NCBI GenBank assembly: GCA_002013415.1
Contig: MAEX01000002.1
Coordinates: 124,001 to 188,000, forward strand
Direction: 5' to 3'
Length of the DNA: 64,000 nt
Source: Mycobacterium sp. D16Q14
Lineage (GTDB): Bacteria > Actinomycetota > Actinomycetes > Mycobacteriales > Mycobacteriaceae
Part shown: piece after piece, positions 28,692-37,495 of the stretch
Layout of the letters: the number at the start of each line of letters is the position of its first letter
How positions within the stretch are numbered: position 1 is the first letter of the stretch
Notes under the pieces: model-generated
What the model saw: the letters and a program-made list of their open reading frames with translations, nothing else
The model's database searches: none
Told to the model about the DNA's origin: nothing
Made by a program: the position numbers and the translations under genes

Positions 28692-29285
28692 CTAATGCCC
28701 GAACGGATCGTCGACTTGCCCTGGCGTCCAGCTCAATCCGGGCACGCCCCAACCGTTGGACTTGACCGCGCGCTTGGCCGCCCTGGCGTTCCGCCCGATC
28801 AGCGTGTCTATATAGAGGAAGCCGTCCAGATGTCCGGTCTCATGCTGCAGCATGCGCGCGAACAGATCGTTGCCCTCCAGGGTGATCTCTTTGCCGTCGG
28901 CGTCCAGACCGGTGACTCGTGCCCAGTCCGCGCGCCCGGTGGGGAAGGACTCGCCGGGCACCGAGAGGCAGCCCTCCTCGTCATCGTCCGGGTCGGGCAT
29001 GGTCTCCGGGATCGTGGAGGTTTCCAGGACGGGGTTGATCACCACTCCGCGGTGGCGGGTGCCGCCGCCGCGGGTGTCCGCGCAGTCGTAGACGAACAGG
29101 CGCAGGGGCACCCCGATCTGGTTGGCGGCGAGCCCGACGCCATTGGCGGCGTCCATGGTCTCGTACATATTCGCGATCAGCTCGGGCAGATCGGCGGGCA
29201 GCGAACCGTCGGGACCGACCGGGACGGGCTCGGTAGGCGTGTGCAGCACCGGGTCGCCGACGATGCGAATAGGAACAATAGCCAC
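28692..29285 (-). CDS. def: Peptide deformylase
   Basis: This 197-aa metalloenzyme removes the N-formyl group from nascent proteins. All three motifs are present: [19 protein letters not shown] (metal-binding Cys) and QHETGHLDG (two metal His and catalytic Glu). The acidic PDPDDDEE insert is typical of mycobacterial Def. The GTG at 29285 gives exactly the length and N-terminus ([16 protein letters not shown]) of the M. tuberculosis enzyme; a TTG at 29294 is the only upstream alternative. Confidence 0.96.
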   Translation of the reverse strand: MAIVPIRIVGDPVLHTPTEPVPVGPDGSLPADLPELIANMYETMDAANGVGLAANQIGVPLRLFVYDCADTRGGGTRHRGVVINPVLETSTIPETMPDPDDDEEGCLSVPGESFPTGRADWARVTGLDADGKEITLEGNDLFARMLQHETGHLDGFLYIDTLIGRNARAAKRAVKSNGWGVPGLSWTPGQVDDPFGH

Positions 29286-29462
29286 GGAAGGCAAGCTATC
29301 GGCTTGGTATTGGCGGCCGACGCGCGGGGTTGGCTAGCCGCAGTTGCGGTTTGAGCGTGGTTAAATATCGCCGAACCACAGTGTTGTAGTTTTTGGTGTT
29401 GCAGTGAACGCGATCGATCGACAGACAAGACAACGAACGCCCCGGTTGGGTCAGGAGCTTTT

Positions 29463-29810
29463 ATGGACGGCGCCCAGGCGCGAGCTGAGCAGTCAAAGGC
29501 TGCAGACGCTGGTCAGGACTCGCCTGTCGTCGGCTCGGACGGAGTCGAGATTGCGGCCGGTCTGAGTCGGCGCGAGCATGACATCCTGGCCTTCGAACGG
29601 CAGTGGTGGAAGTACGCGGGTTCCAAGGAAGACGCCATCAAGGAGCTGTTCGGCATGTCGGCCACCCGCTACTACCAGGTGTTGAACGCCCTGGTGGATC
29701 GTCAAGAGGCCCTGGCAGCCGACCCGATGCTGGTCAAACGGCTCCGCCGACTGCGCGCGAGCCGTCAGAAGGCCCGCGCGGCACGCCGCCTGGGGTTTGA
29801 GGTCACTTGA
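29463..29810 (+). CDS. DUF3263 protein, Rv0430-like
   Basis: This 115-aa soluble protein has a DUF3263 domain (about residues 34-95): LSRREHDILAFERQWWKYAG, then a helix-turn-helix-like FGMSATRYYQVLNAL and a basic C-terminal tail rich in Arg. The fold and charge suggest DNA binding, although no function is established that I recall. A good ribosome site (AGGAG) precedes the ATG. It lies upstream of virR in conserved mycobacterial order and is divergent from def. Confidence 0.88.
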   Translation: MDGAQARAEQSKAADAGQDSPVVGSDGVEIAAGLSRREHDILAFERQWWKYAGSKEDAIKELFGMSATRYYQVLNALVDRQEALAADPMLVKRLRRLRASRQKARAARRLGFEVT

Positions 29811-29883
29811 TGGTCCCGGTGGGGAGTCGGCGCTAGCCGGCTGAATAGGTGCTGGCGCCCACGGACCGTATTGTGGATTCACG

Positions 29884-30348
29884 ATGAACGAACGCGTACC
29901 CGATTCTCATGGCCTGCCGCTACGTGCCATGGTGATGGTGCTGCTGTTTCTCGGCGTGATCTTCCTGCTCGTCGGCTTCAACGCCCTCGGATCCGATAAG
30001 TCCGCGTCATCCGACTCGACGTCAACGTCGGTCAGCGCCGCCGCAGCCCCCAAGTCGACGACACCGCCTCCCGCCCCGAAGCCCGAGGTTCGTGTCTACA
30101 ACACCACCTCAGTGCCCGACCTGGCGCGGGGTGCCGCCGATCAGGTCGCGGCCGCCGGCTGGAAGGTCGCCGAAGTAGGCAACCTGCCCATGCCCGAGGT
30201 GAACGTAACGACCGTCTTCTTCGGCAAGACTGCCGGAGAAGAAGAAGCCGCCCACGAAATCGCCAAGGTGCTCGGCGTTCAGGCCGCACCGCGTGCACCT
30301 GAGCTCGTCGAACAGCCGCCGGGTGTCGTGGTCGCTGTCGCCATCTGA
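29884..30348 (+). CDS. virR: VirR-like membrane protein with LytR_C domain
   Basis: This 154-aa protein matches the M. tuberculosis Rv0431 (VirR) position and architecture. It has a short cytoplasmic N-terminus, one membrane segment (about residues 14-35), a Ser/Thr/Pro/Ala-rich linker, and a LytR_C domain from about residue 68 (VRVYNTTSVPDLARGAADQVAAAGW...). VirR is known to influence membrane-vesicle release and cell-envelope integrity. The gene sits between the DUF3263 gene and sodC, as in M. tuberculosis. Confidence 0.88.
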   Translation: MNERVPDSHGLPLRAMVMVLLFLGVIFLLVGFNALGSDKSASSDSTSTSVSAAAAPKSTTPPPAPKPEVRVYNTTSVPDLARGAADQVAAAGWKVAEVGNLPMPEVNVTTVFFGKTAGEEEAAHEIAKVLGVQAAPRAPELVEQPPGVVVAVAI

Positions 30349-30411
30349 TTGATCTGACGGATCAGCACTGCGGGTCTACCACTGGGTGCTACGCGCTGCA
30401 GGAGAGATGGC

Positions 30412-31131
30412 ATGATGAGGCCCATGGTTAAGCCCGCCGTTCTCGCCGCCGGAACCCTTGCTGCCGTTGCCTTGTCCCTGAGTGGATGCTCCCCGGACCA
30501 GCCGGCCAGCACCACGCCGGGCACCACGCCTCCGGTGTGGACAGGTTCCACCGCGCCGTCGAGTGCGGGCGAGCACGGCGGTCATGGAGGCGGCGAGCGG
30601 CCGATCCCGTCGGGCGAAAAGCTCAATGCCACGCTCAAGCTCGCCGACGGCACCCCGGTGGCGACCGCGGAGTTCGTTTTCCAGGACGGGTTCGCCACCA
30701 TCACGGTGAAGACCACGGAGAACGGCAAGCTCACCCCCGGGTTCCACGGGCTGCACATTCACTCCTTCAAGAAGTGCGACCCGAACTCCACCGCGCCGAC
30801 CGGCGGCACCCCGGGTGACTTCTTGTCCGCTGGCGGACATTTCAACGTGCCCGGATACACCGGTCATCCGTCCAGCGGTGACCTGGTGTCGCTGAACATC
30901 CTCAAGGACGGCTCCGGTGAGCTGGTTACCACCGCGGACTCGTTCACCAAGGAGGATCTGACCGCCGGCAACGGCACCGCGATCATCATTCACGAGAAGG
31001 CGGACAACTTCGCCAACATTCCGCCGGAGCGGTACACCCAGGCCAACGGCACCGCGGGCCCCGATGACACCACGAAGTCGACCGGCGACGCAGGCAAGCG
31101 TGTGGCCTGCGGTCTCATCGACGCGGGCTAG
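30412..31131 (+). CDS. sodC: Cu(-Zn) superoxide dismutase lipoprotein
   Basis: This 239-aa periplasmic/envelope SodC has a lipobox LSGC (Cys26) and a linker of about 40 residues. Copper ligands are visible as H115, H117 (HGLHIHSF), H143 (GGHFN) and H194 (IIIHEKAD). A disulfide pair is likely at C122 and C233. In the zinc loop, H143, H152 and D157 are present, but one of the usual histidines between H143 and H152 is missing. This agrees with the reported zinc-free M. tuberculosis enzyme. An active-site Arg is R230. A ribosome site (GGAGAG) precedes ATG 30412. Confidence 0.95.
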   Translation: MMRPMVKPAVLAAGTLAAVALSLSGCSPDQPASTTPGTTPPVWTGSTAPSSAGEHGGHGGGERPIPSGEKLNATLKLADGTPVATAEFVFQDGFATITVKTTENGKLTPGFHGLHIHSFKKCDPNSTAPTGGTPGDFLSAGGHFNVPGYTGHPSSGDLVSLNILKDGSGELVTTADSFTKEDLTAGNGTAIIIHEKADNFANIPPERYTQANGTAGPDDTTKSTGDAGKRVACGLIDAG

Positions 31132-31139
31132 CCGCTAGG

Positions 31140-32276
31140 GTGGCCCGTCCGATTGAATTTCGCGGGTCACCGCGGCCCACGCTGGGGGTGGAGTGGGAGT
31201 TCGCGCTCGTCGACGCCCAGACCCGGGACCTCACCAACGAAGCCTCCGCGGTGCTGGCGGCGATCGGTGAGAATCCGCACGTTCACAAGGAGCTGCTGCG
31301 TAACACGATCGAGGTGGTGACGGGCATCTGCGGGACCGTCGCCGAGGCGATGCAGGACCTGCAGGCAACCCTTGCGACGGTGCGACCGACCGTGCGCTCG
31401 ATGGGTATGGAGTTGTTCTGCGCCGGTACCCATCCCTTCGCCCGTTGGTCGGCGCAACAGCTCACCGATGCGCCGCGGTACGACGAGCTGATCGCCCGCA
31501 CGCAATGGTGGGGGCGGCAGATGCTGATCTGGGGCGTGCACGTGCATGTCGGTGTCTCCTCTAAGCACAAGGTGATGCCCATCGTCACATCGATGCTCAA
31601 CTACTACCCGCACCTTTTGGCGCTGTCGGCGTCCTCCCCGATGTGGGAGGGGCAAGACACCGGGTACGCGAGTAACCGGGCCATGATGTTCCAGCAGCTG
31701 CCCACCGCCGGTCTGCCGTTCCACTTTCAGACCTGGGAGCAGTTTGAGGGCTTCGTCGATGATCAGATGAAGACCGGAATTATTGACCAGCTCAACGAAA
31801 TTCGTTGGGATATCAGGCCTTCACCGGCGCTGGGTACGGTCGAGGTTCGGATCTTCGACGGGATTTCCAATGTCGCCGAACTCGAGGCGCTGGTGGCGCT
31901 GACCCATTGCCTGGTGGTGGACCTGGATCGAAAGCTGGAGGCGGGGGAATCCCTGCCCACCATGCCGCCCTGGCATGTGCAGGAAAACAAATGGCGCAGT
32001 GCGCGTTACGGCCTCGACGCGGTCATCATCCTGGACGAGGACAGTAACGAAAGATTGGTGACCGAAGACCTCGACGACCTACTGACGCGACTGCAACCCA
32101 TCGCACGGCTGCTGGAATGCGAGACGGAACTGGCCGCCGTGGAGGAGATCTACCGCCACGGCGGCTCCTATCAGCGCCAGCGGCGCGTGGCCGAAGAGCA
32201 TGACTGCGATCTGGGTGCGGTGGTGGACTCGGTGGTCAACGAGTTGGAGCCCGAGCGCTACACCGACAGCCAGTAG
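31140..32276 (+). CDS. GCS2-family carboxylate-amine ligase (YbdK-like), Rv0433 homologue
   Basis: This 378-aa protein of the glutamate-cysteine ligase 2 family carries the N-terminal LGVEWEFALVD metal-binding motif. Further blocks are ELLRNTIEVVTGICGT and GVHVHVGV. YbdK-type enzymes have weak gamma-glutamylcysteine ligase activity in vitro, and the true product in mycobacteria is uncertain. It follows sodC by eight bases and starts with GTG. It is convergent with cysNC, with a 19-bp overlap of the coding ends. Confidence 0.9.
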   Translation: MARPIEFRGSPRPTLGVEWEFALVDAQTRDLTNEASAVLAAIGENPHVHKELLRNTIEVVTGICGTVAEAMQDLQATLATVRPTVRSMGMELFCAGTHPFARWSAQQLTDAPRYDELIARTQWWGRQMLIWGVHVHVGVSSKHKVMPIVTSMLNYYPHLLALSASSPMWEGQDTGYASNRAMMFQQLPTAGLPFHFQTWEQFEGFVDDQMKTGIIDQLNEIRWDIRPSPALGTVEVRIFDGISNVAELEALVALTHCLVVDLDRKLEAGESLPTMPPWHVQENKWRSARYGLDAVIILDEDSNERLVTEDLDDLLTRLQPIARLLECETELAAVEEIYRHGGSYQRQRRVAEEHDCDLGAVVDSVVNELEPERYTDSQ

Positions 32277-34168
32277 TCCAGAATCGCCGCGGCCTGCTGC
32301 TCCGGGTTCCCTTCCGCGTGATCGTCTGGGCGCAGCACCAGCTCGGCCTCCTCGGGCGCCTCGTAGGGTGCGTTGACTCCGGTGAAGTCGCTGATTTCAC
32401 CGGCGCGCGCCTTGGCGTACATGCCCTTCGGGTCGCGCTGCTCGCAGATCTCGACCGGGGTGTCGACGAACACCTCGACGAACGGCAACCCGGCCACTTC
32501 ATGCTGGGACCGGATCTTGTCTCGATCGGCTCGATACGGACTGATGAGCGCGGCCACTGCGACAACGCCGGAGTCGGCAAGAATCTGAGCGACGGCACCG
32601 ACGCGGCGTACGTTCTCGGCGCGGTCGGCCGCGGAGAACCCGAGGTCGGCGTTGAGACCGTGTCGCAGATTGTCACCGTCGAGTCGATAGGCAGGGATGC
32701 CCATCGCCACCAGCCGTCGCTCCAATTCGACTGCTACGGTGGACTTCCCGGAAGCGGAGAGCCCCGTGATCCATATTGTCCCGCCCTTGGTGGAGCGTTC
32801 GTCGCGTGAAACCGCGGACGAGTGCCAGACCACCTTGGATTGGTGCAGTGTCGGGCCGGAGATCATGCCTGCCGCCACAGTGTTGTTGGTGGCCTCGTCC
32901 ACCAGGATGAAGCTGCCCGTGGTCCGGTTGCGCCGGTAGGGGTCGAACATGATCGGCCGCTGCAGCCGTAGCTGCACGCGTCCGATCTCGTTGAGTTTCA
33001 GCTCCTTTGCCTCCTGGTCGCGATGCAGGCTGTTCACATCGAGCCGGTAGTCAAGCCCGGCGATGGCCGCCTTCACGGTCGAATTGGCATGCTGCATTAC
33101 AAAGCGCGATCCCTCGGACAGTGTGGACACATCCGTGAACCAGCACACCATGGCATCGATCTGCGCACCGACCAGCGGCCGGTTGTTGGGACGGCAGAGC
33201 ATGTCGCCGCGGCCCAGGTCCAGCTGGTCGGCCAGTTGCACGCTCACCGCGCTACCGGCGAATGCCTCGTCTACAACGGACCCGCCGGGGCCCCAGATCG
33301 CTGACACCGTTGAGGTGAAACCAGATGGCAGAGCGACGATCTCATCGCCGGGCTTGAACACGCCGCTGGCGACCGTTCCGGCCACGGCCCGGAAGTCGTG
33401 CAGATCGGTGATCTGCTCGGCACCGGGTGCCGCCGCACCGCCCTGCGGGCGGATGACGTATTGGATGGGGAATCGTGCGTCGATGAGGTTGCGGTCCGAC
33501 GAAATATGCACCTGCTCAATATGATGCAACAACGACGGGCCCTCGTACCACGGTGTGTTGGTGGACCGGGTGACGATGTTGTCGCCGAGCAATGCCGACA
33601 CCGGAATGACCGTGAGGTCATGCAGCTCAAGTTTGGTGGCGAATCTGCGGAACTCCTCTTTGATTTCGTCGAATCGCTGAGGCGACCAGTCGACCAGATC
33701 CATCTTGTTGATGCACAACACCACGTGCTCCACACCGAGCAGTGACGTGATGAACGCGTGTCGGCGGGTCTGCTGGGTCAGGCCGTTACGGGCATCGACG
33801 AGAATGATCGCCAGGTCAGCGGTCGAGGCGCCGGTCACCATGTTGCGGGTGTACTGCTCGTGCCCAGGCGTATCGGCGATGATGAATTTACGTACGGGCG
33901 TGGAGAAATAGCGGTGTGCGACATCGATCGTGATGCCCTGCTCACGTTCGGCGCGCAGGCCGTCGGTCAGCAGTGCCAGGTTGGTGTGTGTTTCACCCTT
34001 GGCCTTGCTGCTGGCTTCTACGGCGGCAAGCTGATCGGCGAAGATCGACTTCGAGTCGTACAGCAGGCGGCCGATGAGGGTGGACTTGCCGTCGTCGACG
34101 CTGCCCGCGGTGGCGATGCGGATGAGCTCCTGGGCCGGCTCGGTGGTTTCGATGGCATGCACGGACAT
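32258..34168 (-). CDS. cysNC: Bifunctional ATP sulfurylase GTPase subunit / APS kinase
   Basis: This 636-aa fusion has an N-terminal EF-Tu-like GTPase (CysN, about 1-445). Its G1 is AGSVDDGKST, G3 is DTPGHEQY and G4 is NKMD. A C-terminal APS kinase (CysC, about 455-636) follows, with P-loop GLSASGKST and the SPYRADRD and DFTGVNAPYE blocks. Together with CysD it makes APS and then PAPS, the sulfate donor for sulfotransferases and for sulfate reduction. Its start overlaps the cysD stop (TGATG), so the two are translationally coupled. Confidence 0.96.
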   Translation of the reverse strand: MSVHAIETTEPAQELIRIATAGSVDDGKSTLIGRLLYDSKSIFADQLAAVEASSKAKGETHTNLALLTDGLRAEREQGITIDVAHRYFSTPVRKFIIADTPGHEQYTRNMVTGASTADLAIILVDARNGLTQQTRRHAFITSLLGVEHVVLCINKMDLVDWSPQRFDEIKEEFRRFATKLELHDLTVIPVSALLGDNIVTRSTNTPWYEGPSLLHHIEQVHISSDRNLIDARFPIQYVIRPQGGAAAPGAEQITDLHDFRAVAGTVASGVFKPGDEIVALPSGFTSTVSAIWGPGGSVVDEAFAGSAVSVQLADQLDLGRGDMLCRPNNRPLVGAQIDAMVCWFTDVSTLSEGSRFVMQHANSTVKAAIAGLDYRLDVNSLHRDQEAKELKLNEIGRVQLRLQRPIMFDPYRRNRTTGSFILVDEATNNTVAAGMISGPTLHQSKVVWHSSAVSRDERSTKGGTIWITGLSASGKSTVAVELERRLVAMGIPAYRLDGDNLRHGLNADLGFSAADRAENVRRVGAVAQILADSGVVAVAALISPYRADRDKIRSQHEVAGLPFVEVFVDTPVEICEQRDPKGMYAKARAGEISDFTGVNAPYEAPEEAELVLRPDDHAEGNPEQQAAAILDYWLSV

Positions 34169-35121
34169 CAGAAGTAGCCCTCTTTCTTGCGGTCTTCCAT
34201 ACCGGCCTCGGAGATCCGATCGTCGGCGCGGGTGGCTCCCCGCTCTGTGATGCGGGTGGCGGCAACCTCTTCCACCACCGCGCTGGCGGTCGTCGCGACG
34301 GATTCGACGGCTCCCGTGCAGGTGGCGTCGCCGATGGTCCGGAACCGAACCGACTTCTCGATAAGCTGCTCGCCCGGTTGCAGGCTAAGGAACCTGGTGT
34401 CTGCCAACAGCATTCCGTCGCGCTCTACCACGTTGCGCCTGTGCGCGTAGTACAGCGGCGGCAGCGTGATGTTCTCCAGTTCGATGTACTGCCAAATGTC
34501 CAGCTCGGTCCAGTTCGACAGCGGGAAAACCCGGATGTGCTCACCCTTGCGGTGGCGGCCGTTGTAGATGTTCCAGAGCTCTGGGCGTTGCGCGCGGGGG
34601 TCCCACTGGCCGAATTCATCGCGGAAGCTGAACACCCGCTCCTTGGCGCGGGCCTTCTCCTCGTCGCGGCGCGCGCCGCCGAACACGGCATCGAAGCGGT
34701 GCTCGTTGATGCTGCGCAACAGGGTCGCGGTCTGCAGACGGTTACGAGTGGCGCCTGGCCCGGTCTCCTCGACGACGGCGCCAGAGTCGATGTCGTCCTG
34801 CACGCTGCCGACTTCCAGCCGCAGGCTGTAGCGGCTGACGGTTTCGTCGCGGAAGGCGATGACCTCGTCGAAATTGTGCCCGGTGTCGATGTGCATGACG
34901 GGGAAGGGCAGCGGGGATGGCCAGAACGCCTTGGCCGCGACGTGCAGCATGACCACCGAATCCTTGCCGCCAGAGAACAGCAGGACGGGTCTTTCAAAGG
35001 TTGCTGCAACCTCCCGGAATATGTAGACCGCCTCGGCTTCCAGGGCGTTCACGTGCGATAACTCGTATGACTCGGCTGGTGATGAGCCTCTTGGGCGAAG
35101 AACATCTGGCGATGTCGGCAT
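34168..35121 (-). CDS. cysD: Sulfate adenylyltransferase subunit 2
   Basis: This 317-aa PP-loop ATP pyrophosphatase is the catalytic subunit of ATP sulfurylase. The PP-motif is FSGGKDSVVML, with HIDTGHNFDEV, FGGARRDEEKARAKER and the terminal RISEAGMEDRKKEGYF block. ATG 35121 (MPTSPDVL) is chosen because the 20 extra residues from 35181 are not family-like and would cover the promoter. The leader holds palindromic sites related to the IclR-region palindrome and an imperfect KstR-type motif. Confidence 0.95.
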   Translation of the reverse strand: MPTSPDVLRPRGSSPAESYELSHVNALEAEAVYIFREVAATFERPVLLFSGGKDSVVMLHVAAKAFWPSPLPFPVMHIDTGHNFDEVIAFRDETVSRYSLRLEVGSVQDDIDSGAVVEETGPGATRNRLQTATLLRSINEHRFDAVFGGARRDEEKARAKERVFSFRDEFGQWDPRAQRPELWNIYNGRHRKGEHIRVFPLSNWTELDIWQYIELENITLPPLYYAHRRNVVERDGMLLADTRFLSLQPGEQLIEKSVRFRTIGDATCTGAVESVATTASAVVEEVAATRITERGATRADDRISEAGMEDRKKEGYF

Positions 35122-35137
35122 TTCCACAACTCCATTC

Positions 35138-35153
35138 GGTCCAAATATGTACC
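35138..35153. promoter_or_regulatory. Candidate IclR-type operator upstream of cysD
   Basis: GGTCCAAATATGTACC matches the perfect palindrome at 36294-36309 (GGTACAAATTTGTACC) at 14 of 16 positions and is itself a 12/16 palindrome. It lies 17 bp upstream of the cysD ATG. A weaker related site (GGTTCGTATTCGGTCC, 10/16) lies at 35159-35174, with its centre exactly 21 bp away, that is two helical turns. Confidence 0.55.
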
Positions 35154-35183
35154 ATATCGGTTCGTATTCGGTCCAGCTCACAG

Positions 35184-35197
35184 TAGAACGTGTTCTC
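35184..35197. promoter_or_regulatory. Imperfect KstR-type motif upstream of cysD
   Basis: TAGAACGTGTTCTC matches the strict palindrome TAGAACnnGTTCTA at all but the last base. It lies 63 bp upstream of the cysD start. It breaks the fixed final A of the KstR consensus, so function is uncertain. Confidence 0.35.
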
Positions 35198-35227
35198 GTT
35201 GGGTGTCAATGGGATGCACGCACGAAA

Positions 35228-35262
35228 CCGCCGAGTGTGGCGGTGGTGCGCACACTCGGCGG
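35228..35262. repeat. 12-bp inverted repeat, probable terminator of the IclR gene
   Basis: Arms CCGCCGAGTGTG (35228-35239) and CACACTCGGCGG (35251-35262) are exact reverse complements with an 11-base loop. It follows the IclR gene stop by 30 bp on the minus strand, so it can form a GC-rich hairpin in the transcript end, without a clear U-tract. It shares the CCGCCGAGTG core with hairpins at 20555, 54803 and 55741. Confidence 0.7.
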
Positions 35263-35291
35263 AAGGCGGGGGAAGGCGAGAGGGGGTGACG

Positions 35292-36203
35292 TCAGGCGGG
35301 CTTGGTGCCGCCGATGTGTTCGGTGATTCCGTCCGCGGTGCTTACGAGCGCCTTGGCTCGGGTGGTGATCTCCGCGTCGGTGAGGTCGTCGCCGATGTAG
35401 AGGCTCGCGACCATTGCCTGCTTGCCATTGTGGTCGTAGACCGGCGCCGACATTACGTTTACCCGGTGGCGCACCTTTGCCCCCGATCCGACGGTGTAGT
35501 TCTCGCTGCGCAGGTACACCCGCTCTCCGATGCCCGAGACGATCTCCCCGAGCAGCGCGCGCAACTCGTTGGGGATGTCACCGGGCACCCCGGCCATAAG
35601 CGAGTACAGCTGTCGGCCGGCGGGTGTCAGTAGTTCGACGAGATAGCCGTCGGCGCGACATTCCTCGATCACCTTGCGCAACCGGTCATCCGCGGTGCGG
35701 CCGGGCGCGGTCGGGTCCTTGGCCAGCCAGGAGGTGATGGTGTCATCGGTATCCCAGAGCACGAACATCAGGCCCACCGGCGGAGTGAACGGATAGCTCT
35801 GGCCGACCTCGACCCGCACGGGGTGGTCGGGGTCGCTGACCACTTCCAGCACGGTCACCCGATCGCTGACCACCGCGGACAACGCCGCGGTATGTCCGAA
35901 TTCTCGCGTCAGCATGAGCAATTGATCCCGGCTCGCCGGTTTCGCGCGCAGCGACTCCTGGGCTGCTCTACCGACGCGAATGAGCGCGGGACCCAGGCTG
36001 TACGTTTTGTCGCGGTCGTCCCTGATGAGATACCCGGCTTCGGTCAGGGTGGCCACGATGCCCAGGCAGGTGGGCTTACTGAGATCGAGGCGACGTGCCA
36101 ATTCGGAGAGCCCGAAGCGTTCGGTGCGGTGCTGTGCCATGAAGTTGAGTACGGCCATCACGCGTTCGGTGGGCGGGGACGTCCTGCCTCGATCTTCGGC
36201 CAA
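35292..36203 (-). CDS. IclR-family transcriptional regulator
   Basis: This 303-aa regulator has an N-terminal winged helix (about residues 10-70, FGLSELARRLDLSKPTCLGIVATL) and a C-terminal IclR effector-binding domain. The TTG at 36203 is preferred: a near-perfect ribosome site (AGGAGG) lies six bases before it, whereas the upstream ATG at 36290 would extend through the promoter. It is divergent from the DUF1214-SDR-sulfotransferase operon, and a perfect palindrome in the shared region is the probable operator. The effector is unknown; a sterol or lipid acyl intermediate is a guess from context. Confidence 0.88.
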   Translation of the reverse strand: MAEDRGRTSPPTERVMAVLNFMAQHRTERFGLSELARRLDLSKPTCLGIVATLTEAGYLIRDDRDKTYSLGPALIRVGRAAQESLRAKPASRDQLLMLTREFGHTAALSAVVSDRVTVLEVVSDPDHPVRVEVGQSYPFTPPVGLMFVLWDTDDTITSWLAKDPTAPGRTADDRLRKVIEECRADGYLVELLTPAGRQLYSLMAGVPGDIPNELRALLGEIVSGIGERVYLRSENYTVGSGAKVRHRVNVMSAPVYDHNGKQAMVASLYIGDDLTDAEITTRAKALVSTADGITEHIGGTKPA

Positions 36204-36293
36204 CGTGAAACCTCCTGTGCCGCTGTGCGGTTCCTGGCATTCTTGACGTACCTGGGCGCAGCGCTCTACTGTCGGGGAGCATTCTACCACTGC

Positions 36294-36309
36294 GGTACAA
36301 ATTTGTACC
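36294..36309. promoter_or_regulatory. Perfect 16-bp palindrome, probable IclR operator
   Basis: GGTACAAATTTGTACC is a perfect palindrome 14 bp upstream of the DUF1214 gene ATG, just before its ribosome site (CAGGAG). It lies about 90 bp from the IclR start. The size and placement fit an operator for the divergently encoded IclR protein. A near copy lies upstream of cysD. Confidence 0.72.
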
Positions 36310-36322
36310 AGTCAGGAGCGCC

Positions 36323-37495
36323 ATGTACAGCGAGGCATTCACGTCCGCGATCGCGGAAGCCGAGGAGCTGATCGTCGCGGCACCCCACATCGACACCGAA
36401 GCCGATCTGCTTGAGGGGCTCCAGTATCTGGCGCAGGGGATTGCGGCCTGCGTGCATATGGCCTTTCACACCGACCGCGATCACCCGTTCCTGCTTTCCG
36501 GCACGGGGCCGTTCACGAAGATGGGGTTGGATAACCCCGACACCCTCTACTTCGGTGCTCGCGTCAACGGTGAACACGAGTACGTGGTCACCGGAAAGCG
36601 TGGCACCACTACCGATTTGAGCTTCCAGGTGCTTGGCGGCGGTGACTACACCGACAAGAATGTGCCCGGCAGCGCCATCGCCTTCGATGATCGCCAAATC
36701 CACATCGAGAGTGACGGCAGCTTCGAGGTTCGTTTTGGCCCAGGGCCGGTCAGCGAGTCTCGGCCCAACTACTTCACCCTCGGGCCGGGGCCGGCGCAAC
36801 TGGTCATGCGCGAGGTCTACAGCGACTGGCGTCAGCAACGCGGCAGTCTTGCCATCGCGCGGGTGGATACGGCAGGCACGGCGCCTGCCCCGCTGACGAA
36901 GGAACAGATCGAAAAGCGTTATGCGAGTGCGGGTAGACAGCTGGTCAACCGAGTCAAGACGTGGTTGCAGTTCCCCAAATGGTTCTACGACAACCTGCCT
37001 GTCAACACCATGACCGAGCCGCGGCTCACTCCCGGTGGTCTGGCCACCCAGTTCTCCTCGGTGGGGCACTATGACCTGGCCGACGACCAGGCGATGATCA
37101 TCACCGTTCCCAAATCCGATGCGCCGTACCAGGGTTTCCAGCTCGGAAGCCTCTGGTACATCTCGCTCGATTACATCAACCATCAGACCTCGCTGAACTC
37201 GAGCCAGGCTCAGATCGACCCGGACGGCAACATCCGGATGGTGGTGAGTAGTGCCAATCCCGGCGTTACCAACTGGATTGAGACTCTGGGGCACCGACGT
37301 GCGTACCTTCAGTTCCGGTGGCAGCGCGCCGACCGGCAGCTCACGGCCGACGATGGCCCGACGGTCGAGGTGGTCGCGATCGGCGATGTCCCCGCGAAAC
37401 TGCCGCACTACGCACTGAATCAGATCAGCTCGGAGGGCTGGTGCAGCCGTATCGCCGAGCGCCAGACCGCCATCGGCGCAAGGATGTTGGGCTGA
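36323..37495 (+). CDS. DUF1214-containing protein, Rv3531c-like
   Basis: This 390-aa soluble protein has a C-terminal DUF1214 region (roughly residues 250-355). The conserved stretch includes FQLGSLWYISLDYINHQTSL and SSANPGVTNWIETLGH, typical of this poorly understood family. No catalytic motif is recognisable. Its stop overlaps the SDR start (TGATG), and a sulfotransferase follows, the same order as M. tuberculosis Rv3531c-Rv3530c-Rv3529c. The three products probably act on one substrate, likely a lipid or sterol-derived molecule. The exact role is unknown. Confidence 0.8.
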   Translation: MYSEAFTSAIAEAEELIVAAPHIDTEADLLEGLQYLAQGIAACVHMAFHTDRDHPFLLSGTGPFTKMGLDNPDTLYFGARVNGEHEYVVTGKRGTTTDLSFQVLGGGDYTDKNVPGSAIAFDDRQIHIESDGSFEVRFGPGPVSESRPNYFTLGPGPAQLVMREVYSDWRQQRGSLAIARVDTAGTAPAPLTKEQIEKRYASAGRQLVNRVKTWLQFPKWFYDNLPVNTMTEPRLTPGGLATQFSSVGHYDLADDQAMIITVPKSDAPYQGFQLGSLWYISLDYINHQTSLNSSQAQIDPDGNIRMVVSSANPGVTNWIETLGHRRAYLQFRWQRADRQLTADDGPTVEVVAIGDVPAKLPHYALNQISSEGWCSRIAERQTAIGARMLG

